A stretch of 64,000 nt of DNA from Agrobacterium vitis (GCF_013426735.1 NZ_AP023274.1:62001-126000); one strand, 5' to 3'. Positions 17,068 to 26,772 are shown, counted from the first letter of the stretch. Made by a program: numbers and translations. Notes: generated by a model from the sequence alone, not told the origin.

Positions 17068-18027
17068 ATGACCTATAATATCGTTGCTCATGGATGTCGT
17101 CACCCGCATTGGCAGGACTATGTCGATCAGGTTGAAAGAACTGATGGGTTTCGGATTTCTCATATCTGGGACCGCGATGAGCAAAGTCTCTCTGCCGCAC
17201 TGTCAGCAAAAGGCGCCCAGAAATTCGATCCGGCGACGCCCATCAAAGGCGCCTCGGCGATCCTCCTTCTTTCAGAGACCAGCTTCCATGTTGAAGATCT
17301 TGCTGCAATCCTGGCTTGGCATCTACCCATGTTTATCGAGAAGCCACTCGGCGCCAGCAGGACAAATGTTTTGCTGGTTTCCAAAGCTGTGGCGGTTTCA
17401 GGTCTGCCTTTCCATACCGGGTTTTTCCTACGCACTGTTCCGGCTCTCGCCGAAGCCAGGAAGCTCATTGGAAGTGGACGGCTCGGAAACATAGGCTATG
17501 TACGAATCCGCTTCACCCATAACGGCGTCCGCGCGGGCTGGCTGCGCGACAACTGGATACTCGAACCAAAACTTGCCGGTGTCGGTGGGTTTGGGGACTT
17601 GGCTATTCACTGCGTTGATCTCTTGCGCTGGTGGGGTCTCCGGCCGTTAGTCCAGGGACCCTCCTCCTATGAAAACATCATGGGGCGCACGGAAGCGGAG
17701 GATTTCGGCGTGTCCTTGGTGTCATATCCAGGCGGAACGGCGGTCGTCGAAGCGGGATGGGTGGCAGGAGACGGACCGATGCTGGACATTGAGGTTCTGG
17801 GAAGTCGGGGCACGCTTCGGATGCGGGGGGAGCATCTGGTTGCCCAGATCGGCGATTGTGGCGACAATACCAACTTGGGCGCCATCGAACTTGATGCCGG
17901 AATGGGGCTTCGACCATTCTTGCACGGCATTCGCAGCGGAGACTGGTCGGAATGCGTCGCCATCGAGGAAGCCGTCGAGGCAAATCTCGTTACCTTGGGC
18001 ATAAAGAACGAGATTGAAAAGCCCTGA
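17068..18027 (+). CDS. Gfo/Idh/MocA-family oxidoreductase
   Basis: The 319-residue protein has a short Rossmann start (NIVAHGCRHPHWQDYVD, atypical in lacking a clear GxGxxG), the family EKP motif (MFIEKPLGA) and the C-terminal sheet domain with GGFGDLAIHCVDLLRWWG. Members oxidise or reduce sugars, inositols or pseudosugars with NAD(P). The altered dinucleotide loop raises doubt about cofactor binding. It lies 83 bp after the P-loop gene on the same strand. Substrate unknown. Confidence 0.75.
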   Translation: MTYNIVAHGCRHPHWQDYVDQVERTDGFRISHIWDRDEQSLSAALSAKGAQKFDPATPIKGASAILLLSETSFHVEDLAAILAWHLPMFIEKPLGASRTNVLLVSKAVAVSGLPFHTGFFLRTVPALAEARKLIGSGRLGNIGYVRIRFTHNGVRAGWLRDNWILEPKLAGVGGFGDLAIHCVDLLRWWGLRPLVQGPSSYENIMGRTEAEDFGVSLVSYPGGTAVVEAGWVAGDGPMLDIEVLGSRGTLRMRGEHLVAQIGDCGDNTNLGAIELDAGMGLRPFLHGIRSGDWSECVAIEEAVEANLVTLGIKNEIEKP

Positions 18028-18045
18028 ATTTGGCGATCCGCAAGG

Positions 18046-18210
18046 CTATGCCGCGTCAATTCCCTCAATTGCCCGAAGCGCCGGAAGTGCGAAATCCGTG
18101 AAGGCTCTTACGACTGGCCTCATGAAGCGCACTGAAGGATAGGCGAAATAAGCCTCGGTCGGCTTGACCTCGTATTCTGGCAGAATGCGGATCAGCCTTC
18201 CCGATGCGCA
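18046..18210 (-). pseudogene. LysR-family regulator, C-terminal fragment
   Basis: On the minus strand the sequence reads CASGRLIRILPEYEVKPTEA, then AYPSVRFMRPVVRAFTDF and ALPALRAIEGIDAA before TAG at 18046-18048. This is the typical end of a LysR effector domain. Similarity stops at about 18210, and the helix-turn-helix and most of the domain are missing. It is a relic, converging on the Gfo/Idh/MocA gene. Confidence 0.7.
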
Positions 18211-18419
18211 ATCTGTCTGACACCGCCGCGCTCATCATCGGGGCGTGTCGAAATTTTTCTGCGCCCCAGAACGTAGAAATTTATTCCTGCGCGTTTTGAA
18301 TTTGACGAATGTTTTCGGAAATCGAGGCGACCTCGGCTCAGGAATGACCGCTCAACCGAGCTCTTTAGGCTGATGAAAACTGGCGCATACAGAATAAAAA
18401 ACTACGATAAGAAATTTTG

Positions 18420-18946
18420 CGACAAGCCCCCCTATGCCATCAATCGACCGGCGCGAACGACTCCAGCCGGCGAGGTCGAATCCGAAGATCCTTAGCTTTT
18501 CAAGCGCAGCCTTTCCGAGCACTCCGGTTCCCATCAAAGAGACCCTGCGCTCTCTGGCCTGAACCTGCGGTGCGATCTCTTGCCAGCACCGCTGGCGCTG
18601 ATGATCGATATAGTGGTGAAGATTGCGGTGGAGAGCGAGCACTGCCATCGTCACATACTCGGCAATCATCCTCGTGATGCTGTCATCAACTATTCGGACG
18701 AGCTTTACGCCCGCCGGTATGACGGAGCCCGCGAACTGATCGACCCCCGCCCCGATGCAAAACACGGCCTGCAAATTTGTATAGCGACGAAGATCGATGA
18801 GTGGGTCCCATGTCATGATGAACCGCACGTCTTCATATGCCACCTTCGTCAGCAGCTGTGGCAAACGAGACTTCCAGTAACAGCGTCGAGAAGGTTTCGG
18901 CGAATATGGCCCCGCGCACGGGGTCGCACAGAAAGAGAAATGTCAT
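18420..18946 (-). pseudogene. Glyoxylate/hydroxypyruvate reductase A-like gene, frameshifted and truncated
   Basis: From ATG 18946 the frame gives MTFLFLCDPVRGAIFAETF and LLLEVSF, then shifts near 18865 into PQLLTKVAYEDVRFIMTW. It continues with AVFCIGAGVDQF, MAVLALHRNLHHYI, the dinucleotide-binding RVSLMGTGVLGKAALEKL and GWSRSRRSIDGI. There similarity ends near 18420, so the C-terminal half with the catalytic His is missing. A working enzyme of this D-2-hydroxyacid dehydrogenase type has about 310 residues. The frame runs on without similarity to 18352. The gene is non-functional. Confidence 0.78.
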
Positions 18947-18955
18947 TTTCTTGGC

Positions 18956-20275
18956 TCAGCTCTTCTGGCGACGGCGTAGCGTCTTCTTGTCGTGTCGTTC
19001 ATACATCGCGTAGACGAGAGGAATGAACCAAGGTTTGCCGGAAAAGAACGGTACGGCCTTTGGAGCCGGGTCGAAATCGAAGGCGGAGCGCGGCTGTTCC
19101 TTGTCGCCGAGGATCTTGAATGCCGCCTTTTTCCCCAGCCACCGTCCCCACACGATGCCAGAGCCGCAATAGCCGGTTGCATAGATCGTGTTGCCGGAGG
19201 AAAATATGCGCGGGATCATATCGCGGTGCATTGCAACGTAGCCAAACCAGCTGTGCGTCAGGCCGATGCCGGCGAGTTCCGGGAACAGCCTTGCCAGTTC
19301 GGCCTGCAGATGCATCGTCGGAGCGATGGGATCGCCTTCCGTAGTCCCGTCCCGCCCACCGAACAGGATCCGTGTGCCATCGGGTGACGGGCGATAATAG
19401 TAGCTCAATTTTCGCATATCGCCATGCATCATGCGGGCCGGCATAAGGCGGTCCATGACGTCGGTGCCCAGTGGCTCAGTTGCAATGATCCTGCTGCGGA
19501 CCGGTACCAGACGGCGACGGAGCCAAGGATCAAAACCGTCAGTGTAGGCATCGGTGCAGACCAGGAGCTTTCGGGCAAACACTTCGCCACGCGAGGTCTG
19601 GATCCGTACCCCGCCGTTCTCGGCGACGGAGACAAGAACAGCAGTGTTCTCATGTAGGATCACATTCGCCCCGGTAGCGATGCGGATCATGCCGGCGAGC
19701 AGCTTTGCGGGCTGCAGGCCGCCGATGTCCCGGCGCACCAGTCCTCCAACATAGAGGTCCGTCCCGATGTACTTGTCGATGTCGGACCGCGCGACCGGAA
19801 AAGCCTCGATGCCAAGCGTGCCACTGAGGAAGTCGGCGTGGCGACGAAGATCATCGGCCTCATCCGCCGTCATGGCACCATCGAACAGGCCGGACAGGTG
19901 GAATTCGCATTCGATACCTTCGTCTCTCAGGAAGCGCCAGAGGTCTTCGCGCGCCTGCTTTCCCTCCAGAAGAATGGCATTGGCCCTGCCCTCACCGAAC
20001 CTCTTTATGAGCTCCTTGCGACCGGGACGGATGCTCCCGCTCGCCATCCCGCCGTTGCGGCTGGATGCCGCCTCGCCTAAAGCCTGTCGGTCAAAGAGTT
20101 GGACATGCTTGCCGGCTCGGGCCAGCGTCATTGCCGCCGACAAACCTGTGTATCCGCCACCCACGATGGCGACATCGCACGTCTTCTCGACATCGCGGAC
20201 GGGCAAAGACGGAAACGGGCAACCGTCCCACCAGTAGGGTGTTGAATTGGGCGAGACGGCAACAGTCTGGGTCAT
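18956..20275 (-). CDS. FAD-dependent amine oxidoreductase (PuuB-like)
   Basis: The 439-residue protein has a DAO-type FAD fold: CDVAIVGGGYTGLSAAMTLA (GxGxxG), SSRNGGMASG, a central substrate domain, and ATGYCGSGIVWGRWLGKKAA near the end. The N-terminal PYWWDG pattern is shared with gamma-glutamylputrescine oxidase and related amine oxidases. It probably oxidises an amine or N-substituted amino acid to an aldehyde plus ammonia in the cytoplasm. It ends the minus-strand operon that includes an aminotransferase and succinate-semialdehyde dehydrogenase, which supports polyamine or opine-type catabolism. Confidence 0.82.
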   Translation of the reverse strand: MTQTVAVSPNSTPYWWDGCPFPSLPVRDVEKTCDVAIVGGGYTGLSAAMTLARAGKHVQLFDRQALGEAASSRNGGMASGSIRPGRKELIKRFGEGRANAILLEGKQAREDLWRFLRDEGIECEFHLSGLFDGAMTADEADDLRRHADFLSGTLGIEAFPVARSDIDKYIGTDLYVGGLVRRDIGGLQPAKLLAGMIRIATGANVILHENTAVLVSVAENGGVRIQTSRGEVFARKLLVCTDAYTDGFDPWLRRRLVPVRSRIIATEPLGTDVMDRLMPARMMHGDMRKLSYYYRPSPDGTRILFGGRDGTTEGDPIAPTMHLQAELARLFPELAGIGLTHSWFGYVAMHRDMIPRIFSSGNTIYATGYCGSGIVWGRWLGKKAAFKILGDKEQPRSAFDFDPAPKAVPFFSGKPWFIPLVYAMYERHDKKTLRRRQKS

Positions 20276-20317
20276 GAGTGGAATCCGTAAAGTAGAAGGG
20301 GGACAGGGTCGGGTGAC

Positions 20318-20671
20318 TTAGTCTCGGCAGACCCAGAGCTTGCGCGTGGTCTCTATAACCTCCCAGGTGCCGGTGAAGCCTGGCTGCATGACGAAGGTGT
20401 CGCCGGCCACGATGCGCCTCGGCTCGTACCCGTCCTCGATCAGTTCCGAGACGCCGGAAAGGATAACGCAAACCTCGAAGGTATCGCCCTTGATCGAACG
20501 ATAGGCGCCCGGGGTTGCCTCCCATAGGCCGGAGCGAACGACGCCGTCGGCGGTCTGCGCGATGTCCCAGGTGAGGAACTGCGGGTTGCCCTCGACCAGC
20601 CTGTCGGGCGCAGGCTGACCTTTGCGTGGCTCGGGAAGATTGTTTTCATCGATGAAGGTGAGGTTGGACAT
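20318..20671 (-). CDS. Small cupin-domain protein
   Basis: The 117-residue protein is a single cupin barrel (SGLWEATPGAYRSI, FEVCVILSGVSELIEDG, GDTFVMQPGFTGTWEV), close to the DUF861 cupins found beside PuuB-like oxidases. The usual metal-binding His residues are not evident, so it may bind a ligand rather than act as a metalloenzyme. The ATG at 20671 has GAAAGG upstream; the frame to 20704 is longer but lacks a site. It sits between the permease and oxidase genes in the operon. Confidence 0.75.
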   Translation of the reverse strand: MSNLTFIDENNLPEPRKGQPAPDRLVEGNPQFLTWDIAQTADGVVRSGLWEATPGAYRSIKGDTFEVCVILSGVSELIEDGYEPRRIVAGDTFVMQPGFTGTWEVIETTRKLWVCRD

Positions 20672-20693
20672 GGTATAGCCTTTCTGAAGATGG

Positions 20694-21374
20694 TTATCGG
20701 ACAAACGACAGGCGTCGTTCGAGAAGTTTCAATGCCGTCAGAGCGATGACGTTCATGATGAGGTAAAGGGCAGCGGTAACAATGAAGATATCCATGATCG
20801 CGAAAGTCTCGCTCATCAGACGCTTGGAATAGCCTGTGATCTCCAGGACGGTAATGGTCGATGCAAGGCTCGATTCCTTGGCGATGATGGCCGCCTCGCT
20901 GCTGTAGGCTGGCAATGCCTGGCGTAGCGCCAGCGGGAATTTTACCCGCCTGAACACGATCCAAGGCGACATTCCACAGGCTTCCGCTGCCTCGATCAGG
21001 CCCTTGGGCAGGGACAAAAAGGCTGTGCGGAAAATCTCGGCGGTATAGGCGCCTGTGTTCAGAACGACGGCCAAGATCGCGGCGTGTAGTCCATCGCCAA
21101 TCATCCACCACAGCACTGGACTATGCCTGATGAAGCTGACCTGCGCCAAGCCGTAGTAGATGACGAATACCTGCACCAGCATCGGTGTGCCGCGGAAGAT
21201 TGCGCAATAGATGTCGCAGGCAAGGCGCAGAGCTTTGATCTTCGATCCGCGGCCGAGCCCGACAACGATCCCGAACGGGAAGCCGACGACAATGCCGACA
21301 AAGGCAATCAACACCGTTGTCTTGGCGCCGATCAGCAAAAAGGGAATGGCATAGTTAACGATGTTCAGGTCCAT
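20694..21374 (-). CDS. Polar amino-acid ABC transporter permease (HisM-like)
   Basis: The 226-residue inner-membrane protein has about five helices and the family EAA loop (LIEAAEACGMSPWIVFRRVKFPLALRQALPA). With the second permease upstream it forms the channel of a polar amino-acid transporter. GGAGGGCGATGAA precedes its ATG, overlapping the end of the upstream permease gene. Confidence 0.88.
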   Translation of the reverse strand: MDLNIVNYAIPFLLIGAKTTVLIAFVGIVVGFPFGIVVGLGRGSKIKALRLACDIYCAIFRGTPMLVQVFVIYYGLAQVSFIRHSPVLWWMIGDGLHAAILAVVLNTGAYTAEIFRTAFLSLPKGLIEAAEACGMSPWIVFRRVKFPLALRQALPAYSSEAAIIAKESSLASTITVLEITGYSKRLMSETFAIMDIFIVTAALYLIMNVIALTALKLLERRLSFVR

Positions 21375-21375
21375 T

Positions 21376-22089
21376 TCATCGCCCTCCGAAGCCGCGGTTC
21401 AACGTGCGCTCTGCCTTTGAGAAGAGCGTCTGGCTAACCGCCGTCATGAAGAAGAACAGTGCAGCGGCGATGCAGTAGAAGAGCAGCGGCGAGCGTGTGA
21501 TCCCCGCCCCGATCGCCGCCGTTCTCATCAATTCCTGCAGTCCAACCACTGAAATCAGCGACGTGTCCTTGATCGTCATTTGCCAGACGTTGTTGATCCC
21601 CCCAAGCGCCAGTCGCAACGCCAGTGGAAGGGTGACGCGGGAAAAGGCGACCCCCCTTGGAAGCGCGAGGGACTTTGCCGCTTCGTGCAGACCTGGCGGC
21701 ACCGACTGAAGTGCGCCACGAATGGCCTCGATAGAGTAGGCGCATGAGATTGCAGCAATGGCGATAACCCCCACGATATAGGGATATGCACTATCAATCT
21801 GGTCCTGATACCCAAATGTCGTAGCGACGGATCTGACCATATCGACAGATCCGAAGAACAATAGGTAAATCACGAGCAGGCCGGGCACACCGCGCACCAC
21901 GATGCTGTATGCGTCGATCAGCGGCGAGACCACGGCGATTTTCTGCCACCGGAGAACGGCCAAAGGCGTTGCGACGACAAAGCCAAGGGCCATGCCAAGC
22001 AAGCCGATCGCGATCGTGACCGCACTTCCGCGTAGCAGAGCCAGCGCCCAGCCCTGCTCTACCATCAATTTCCAGAAATCAGCGGGCAT
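21376..22089 (-). CDS. Polar amino-acid ABC transporter permease (HisQ-like)
   Basis: The 237-residue membrane protein has the RGxPxLxxxY-type motif (IVVRGVPGLLVIYLLFFG) near residue 65 and the EAA loop (PGLHEAAKSLALPRGVAFSRVTLPLALRLALGG). It pairs with the permease directly downstream. The set of binding protein, two permeases and ATPase is complete within 20.7-23.8 kb. Confidence 0.88.
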   Translation of the reverse strand: MPADFWKLMVEQGWALALLRGSAVTIAIGLLGMALGFVVATPLAVLRWQKIAVVSPLIDAYSIVVRGVPGLLVIYLLFFGSVDMVRSVATTFGYQDQIDSAYPYIVGVIAIAAISCAYSIEAIRGALQSVPPGLHEAAKSLALPRGVAFSRVTLPLALRLALGGINNVWQMTIKDTSLISVVGLQELMRTAAIGAGITRSPLLFYCIAAALFFFMTAVSQTLFSKAERTLNRGFGGR

Positions 22090-22146
22090 CGATACACTCC
22101 CCTAACCTGCCTTGGACGAGGCCAAGGCAGGTCGCACCATCATGGA

Positions 22147-22965
22147 TTATTTCTTGCAGGGGATTGTATAGTCGTCCTGGAACCAATGAATGGAGGCTTC
22201 CTTGACCTTGCCGTCATTGATCATCTTGCAAAGAGCCGCATCGACTTTTGCCTTAAGCTCGGTATTGCCCTTCTTCATACCAACGCCCATGCCTTTGCCG
22301 AGTGTCGCCGGATCGTCCATGGCCATGACCTTCACCTCGATTTTGGCGAAGTTCGCGCCATCCGGTGTCGCCAGAAAATCCATGACTGTCGGGGAGTCGC
22401 TGTAGGCAGCATCGATGCGGCCACTGGACAGATCAGCCAGTTGCTGCGTCGTCGCGTCATAGGTCTTCAGGTCCGCCGAGGGAATGTTCTTCTGGACGAA
22501 CTTGGCATAGGTCGTGCCGTTGACGACGCCGACGCTCTTGCCGCCAAGCCCCTTTTCGATCTCGACAAGGCTCGTCAGCTTGGCCAGAGGAGAGTCTTTC
22601 GCGACCACGAAATACTGGGGCGTCGTGGCGTATGGAATGGAATAATCGATCTTCTTGGCCCGCTCGTCGGTGATGCTCAGGCCTGAAATGATCACGTCGA
22701 AGCGATCGCTGTCCATGGATGGAACGAGCGAGCTGAACGTCTGCACGACGAACTCGCATTTGAGCTTGAGTTCTGCGCAGATGCCCTTGGCAATGTCGGC
22801 GTCGAAGCCGGAGACATCCCCGCTCGGATCGGCCATGCTGAATTTGGGTGCATCGCCCTCGGTGCCGATGCGCAGCACGCCTTCCTTGGCCGACGCGGTC
22901 GTTCCGATAACGGAGAGAAGCAGGCTGCCTGCGACGACCGATTTGATGATTTTGCTGATGATCAT
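22147..22965 (-). CDS. Polar amino-acid ABC transporter substrate-binding protein
   Basis: The 272-residue protein has a Sec signal peptide (residues 1-26, ending ASA), then a SBP_bac_3 fold: LRIGTEGDAPKFSMADPSGDVSGFDADIAKGICAEL, FDVIISGLSITDERAKKIDYSIPY, and KSVGVVNGTTYAKF. It captures a polar amino acid or opine-like ligand in the periplasm. Four Cys near the end (CKM, PCKK) and elsewhere could form a disulfide. The ligand is probably degraded by the enzymes encoded in the same operon. Confidence 0.88.
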   Translation of the reverse strand: MIISKIIKSVVAGSLLLSVIGTTASAKEGVLRIGTEGDAPKFSMADPSGDVSGFDADIAKGICAELKLKCEFVVQTFSSLVPSMDSDRFDVIISGLSITDERAKKIDYSIPYATTPQYFVVAKDSPLAKLTSLVEIEKGLGGKSVGVVNGTTYAKFVQKNIPSADLKTYDATTQQLADLSSGRIDAAYSDSPTVMDFLATPDGANFAKIEVKVMAMDDPATLGKGMGVGMKKGNTELKAKVDAALCKMINDGKVKEASIHWFQDDYTIPCKK

Positions 22966-23005
22966 GTCTGTTCCCTTTTATAGTTGTTGGTTTGGCGCGA
23001 CGCCG

Positions 23006-23782
23006 CTAGGCGCCTGCCGGCATGACGTTGGATAGAAAGCGTTTTACTCCTTCGGTGGCCGGATTTCTAAGCAGTTCGTCAGGCGTGTCATCCTGCTCAA
23101 GGCGACCCTTTTGCAGGAATATCATTCGGTTCGACACATCGCGCGCAAACCGCATTTCATGGGTGACGAGGAGGATCGTGGCCCCCTCTTCAGCCAGTGT
23201 TCTTATGACCTTCAGCACTTCCCCGACGAGTTCGGGGTCGAGGGCGGATGTCGGCTCATCGCACAACATCAATTTGGGCCGCATTGCCAGCACCCGCGCG
23301 AAGGCGACCCGCTGCTGCTGCCCACCGGAGAGTTGATGCGGGTAGCGGTCGCGAAAGCTCGTCATGCCGACCTTCGACAAGGCGGACAGGGCTGTGTCTT
23401 CGGCATTTTTTTTGTCCATGCCCAGCACATAGACCAGCGCCTCAGTGACGTTGCCAAGGACCGTTCGGTGAGGCCAGAGGTTGAAACTCTGGAACACCAT
23501 CCCGATCCGCTGACGAAAGACGCGGATGTTGGAGGCGTTGACAATTTCGCTTTCGGCGCGCTCGTTGCACGCGACGGAAACCGCCTGCCCGAGAAAGGTG
23601 ATCTGCCCGGAAGTCGGCGTCTCCAGAAAATTGATGCAGCGCAGAACGGTGCTCTTTCCGCATCCGGACGAACCGATTAGCGAGATCACCTCCCCTTCCC
23701 TCATGGAAAAGCTGATGCCATCGAGGACATTCGTGGCTCCGAATGCCTTCGTCAGTTCATGGACCTTCAAAATCTCGTTCAT
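23006..23782 (-). CDS. Polar amino-acid ABC transporter ATPase (HisP/GlnQ-like)
   Basis: The 258-residue ATPase has Walker A GSSGCGKST, Q-loop VFQSFNLWPHRTVLGN, signature LSGGQQQRVAFARVLAMRP, Walker B LMLCDEPTSALDPE and switch His in LLVTHEMRFARD. It powers uptake by the neighbouring permeases. The ATG at 23782 follows AAAAGG; an in-frame GTG at 23791 is less likely. Confidence 0.9.
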   Translation of the reverse strand: MNEILKVHELTKAFGATNVLDGISFSMREGEVISLIGSSGCGKSTVLRCINFLETPTSGQITFLGQAVSVACNERAESEIVNASNIRVFRQRIGMVFQSFNLWPHRTVLGNVTEALVYVLGMDKKNAEDTALSALSKVGMTSFRDRYPHQLSGGQQQRVAFARVLAMRPKLMLCDEPTSALDPELVGEVLKVIRTLAEEGATILLVTHEMRFARDVSNRMIFLQKGRLEQDDTPDELLRNPATEGVKRFLSNVMPAGA

Positions 23783-23813
23783 GCCTGACACCTTTTCCGG
23801 AACTCGACGCCCG

Positions 23814-25214
23814 TTATCCCGCGATAGCGCCTATCGCATCCAGTTCCTTCATAACCTCATCGACCGAGGCTTTGGCGATGCCAACCATTTCATCGATTTC
23901 CGCTTCCGTCATGACCAAGGGAGGCGCAAAGCCCAGGATGTCTCCGTGTGGCATCGCGCGCGCAATCAGATTCCGATTGCGAGCCGCCTGCGAGATACGC
24001 GCTCCGACTTTAAGGCCCGGATCGAACATGGCCTTGGTGCCACGGTCGGATACGAACTCGATAGCGGCTAGCATTCCAACGCCACGCACTTCGCCGACAA
24101 TCGGATACTGTTCAAACTCTGCCTTCAGGCGCTTCAGGAGGTAAGCGCCTTTCGTTGCCGACTGGCCGGCCAGATCCTCCCGCTCGACGATGTCGAGAAC
24201 GGCGTTTGCCGCCGCTGCGCCGATCGGATGCCCGGAATAGGTATAGCCATGCGAAAACGAGCCGACACGCGGCGTTGCTTCTTCCATAACGTCGTAGACT
24301 TTCTGCGACACGATCGAAGCGGACAGGGGCACGTAGGCCGACGTCAGACCCTTGGCAACGGTGACAAGATCGGGCTCCATGCCGTAGAGGTCGGAGCCGA
24401 ACATCGCACCGGTGCGGCCGAACCCGCAGACCACTTCGTCGGCAATCAATAGCACATCGTACTTCTGGAGCACGGCCTGGATCTTCGGCCAGTAGCCGGC
24501 GGGCGGCGGGGTAAGTCCGCCGGTGCCGAGGACAGGCTCGGCAATGAATGCGCCGACTGTCTCTGGGCCTTCAGCAACGATCAGCGCCTCCAGTTCGTCT
24601 GCTCGGCGTTGCGAAAATCCCTCTTCGGTTTCGCCCGGATGCGCGCCGCGATAGTAGTGCGGAACGCCGGTGCGCAGGATACCGGATACCGGCAGGTCCA
24701 TATGATCGTGGTAGAAACTGAGGCCCGTCATCGAACCGGCGACCACGGAACATCCATGATATCCGCGCTCCCGTGCGATGATCTTCTTCTTCTTTGGCAG
24801 TCCGCGGAGGTTGTTGTAGTACCAGACAATCTTTGCCTGCGTCTCGTTCGCATCCGAGCCCGACAGGCCATAGAAGACCTTCGACATGTTTCCCGGCGCC
24901 ATCCTGACCAGACGATCGGAAAGGCGTGCAAGCTCTTCCGTCGTATGGGCGGCGTAGGAGTGGTAATAGGCAAGCTTGTACGCTTGGCGCGCAATCGCCT
25001 CGGCGACTTCGGTGCGGCCGTAGCCGATGTTCACGCAGTAGAGGCCCGCAAACCCGTCGAGATACTCCCTGCCGGTCGCGTCCTTGATCCGTACGCCCTT
25101 GCCCGTTTCCATGATCGTCGGATCGGTTTCGCCGGATGCGTAATCCTTCAGATAGGTGAAGGGATGGAGAACCGTTCTGCGGTCCATTTCTGCGATTTCT
25201 GCAATATTCGTCAT
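23814..25214 (-). CDS. Class III PLP-dependent aminotransferase
   Basis: The 466-residue enzyme is a fold-type I omega-aminotransferase: HPFTYLKDYASGETDPTIME, FYGLSGSDANETQAKIVWYYNNL, ERGYHGCSVVAGSMTG, IADEVVCGFGRTG, and the Schiff-base Lys in VTVAKGLTSAYVPLSA. It moves an amino group from a diamine or omega-amino acid to pyruvate or 2-oxoglutarate. The ATG at 25214 is seven bases after AAGGA; an upstream ATG at 25220 is too close to the site. It lies 10 bp downstream of the dehydrogenase, so together they can convert putrescine or GABA towards succinate. Confidence 0.88.
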   Translation of the reverse strand: MTNIAEIAEMDRRTVLHPFTYLKDYASGETDPTIMETGKGVRIKDATGREYLDGFAGLYCVNIGYGRTEVAEAIARQAYKLAYYHSYAAHTTEELARLSDRLVRMAPGNMSKVFYGLSGSDANETQAKIVWYYNNLRGLPKKKKIIARERGYHGCSVVAGSMTGLSFYHDHMDLPVSGILRTGVPHYYRGAHPGETEEGFSQRRADELEALIVAEGPETVGAFIAEPVLGTGGLTPPPAGYWPKIQAVLQKYDVLLIADEVVCGFGRTGAMFGSDLYGMEPDLVTVAKGLTSAYVPLSASIVSQKVYDVMEEATPRVGSFSHGYTYSGHPIGAAAANAVLDIVEREDLAGQSATKGAYLLKRLKAEFEQYPIVGEVRGVGMLAAIEFVSDRGTKAMFDPGLKVGARISQAARNRNLIARAMPHGDILGFAPPLVMTEAEIDEMVGIAKASVDEVMKELDAIGAIAG

Positions 25215-25224
25215 CGTCATTTCC

Positions 25225-26712
25225 TTACGCGGCCAGACCGCCGAAGCACACATATTTGAGTTCCATGAATTCCTGCAGACCATGGCGCGAGCCTTCGCGC
25301 CCCAGCCCAGACTGCTTCCAGCCGCCGAACGGGACAGGCGCACCGGTAAAGGAGACGGTGTTGATAGCCACCATCCCGTATTCCAGCGTGTCGGAAAGGC
25401 GCATGGCCCGCCTTACGTCGCGCGTGTAGACATAGGCCGCCAATCCCATCTCGCTGGCATTGGCGCTTACGCGAACCTCATCTTCATTCTTGAACCTGAG
25501 AACGGCCGCAACCGGACCGAAGGTCTCTTCGGAAGCGATGAGCATTTCAGAGGTGATATCTGCAAGAAGGGTCGGGCGGACAAAGTTTCCAAGGGCGGGA
25601 TCGGGAATTTCGCCGACGATCAATCGCGCGCCTTTTCCGACCGCGTCCTTGATATGCAGGCGACACTTCTCAACAACCGACGTCTTCGTCATCGGCCCGA
25701 TGTCGATACCGGCCTCGAACCCCTGCCCGACGGTCAACGCCGCGATACTGCGCCGAAGCTTGTCGATGAAGGCATCATAAATGCCGTCGTGAACATAGAT
25801 GCGGTTGGCGGCTAGGCAGTCTTGTCCCGAGGTCGCGAATTTCGCGCGCATGCAGCCGTCGACAGCCTCGTCGACATCGGCGTCATCGAAGACGATGAAC
25901 GGCGCGTGGCCGCCGAGTTCCATGGAAACCCTCTTGACGGTGGCTGCCGCCTTTGTGAGGAGCAGGCGCCCGACCTCGGTTGAACCCGTGAAGGAAAATG
26001 CGCGAACCCGTTCATCCGCGAGCAACGCATCCGTCAGAAGCTTCGGTTCGCCAGTCACCACCTGAAAGACCCCCGGAGGAAATCCTGCGCGGTATGCAAG
26101 CTCGGCGAGCGCCAATGCCGAGAGTGGCGTCTCGACGGCAGGCTTGACGATCACCGGGCATCCCGCAGCCATGGCCGCGGCCGCTTTGCGCGCAATCATC
26201 GCACTGGGGAAGTTCCATGGCGTCACAGCCGCGCAGACCCCGACCGGCTGCATTGAGACGAACAGACGGCTATCGGGCTTGTGGCTCGGTATCGTCTCCC
26301 CATATGCCCGTTCGCCCTCGGCCGCGAACCATTCGATAAAGCCGACGCCGTAGAGGATCTCTGCCTCGGATTCGAAAAGAGGCTTACCCTGTTCGGCGGT
26401 CAGTATCGTGGCAAGATCGCCGGCATGCAGGCGGATGAGATTTGCCCAATTCAGCATGATCCTGCCCCGATCACGCGGAAGGAGCGTCCGCCAGGATGGG
26501 AAAGCGCGGTGGGCAGCGTCAATGGCTCGATCAAGCATCGGCAGATCGCAATCGCCGACGCGGGCAATTTCGTCATCGCTTGCAGGATCGGCGACGCCAG
26601 TCGCACTCCTCGATAGCTGCCACTGCCCATCGATAAACGGCTGAGACCTCAAAAGGCCTTCATCGTTGAGCTGTTTTAGGGCGCGCGCGGCGGTCATCGC
26701 TACATCCAGCAT
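25225..26712 (-). CDS. gabD: NAD(P)-dependent succinate-semialdehyde dehydrogenase
   Basis: The protein of about 495 residues has the ALDH signatures: PWNFPSAMIARKAAAAMAAGC, FTGSTEVGRLLL, the Glu in MELGGHAPFIVFDDAD and the catalytic Cys in TSGQDCLAANRIYVHD. Overall it matches GabD-type succinate-semialdehyde dehydrogenases. It is the first gene of the minus-strand operon and is divergent from the Lrp regulator, so control from the operator at 26773-26794 is likely. ATG 26712 was chosen (GGGGA eight bases upstream); ATG 26697 is possible. Confidence 0.85.
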   Translation of the reverse strand: MLDVAMTAARALKQLNDEGLLRSQPFIDGQWQLSRSATGVADPASDDEIARVGDCDLPMLDRAIDAAHRAFPSWRTLLPRDRGRIMLNWANLIRLHAGDLATILTAEQGKPLFESEAEILYGVGFIEWFAAEGERAYGETIPSHKPDSRLFVSMQPVGVCAAVTPWNFPSAMIARKAAAAMAAGCPVIVKPAVETPLSALALAELAYRAGFPPGVFQVVTGEPKLLTDALLADERVRAFSFTGSTEVGRLLLTKAAATVKRVSMELGGHAPFIVFDDADVDEAVDGCMRAKFATSGQDCLAANRIYVHDGIYDAFIDKLRRSIAALTVGQGFEAGIDIGPMTKTSVVEKCRLHIKDAVGKGARLIVGEIPDPALGNFVRPTLLADITSEMLIASEETFGPVAAVLRFKNEDEVRVSANASEMGLAAYVYTRDVRRAMRLSDTLEYGMVAINTVSFTGAPVPFGGWKQSGLGREGSRHGLQEFMELKYVCFGGLAA

Positions 26713-26772
26713 GTTCCAATCCCCATCAATATAATAAATCTTAGGCCTTTTCTGCCGACGTATTTCCTCGAG

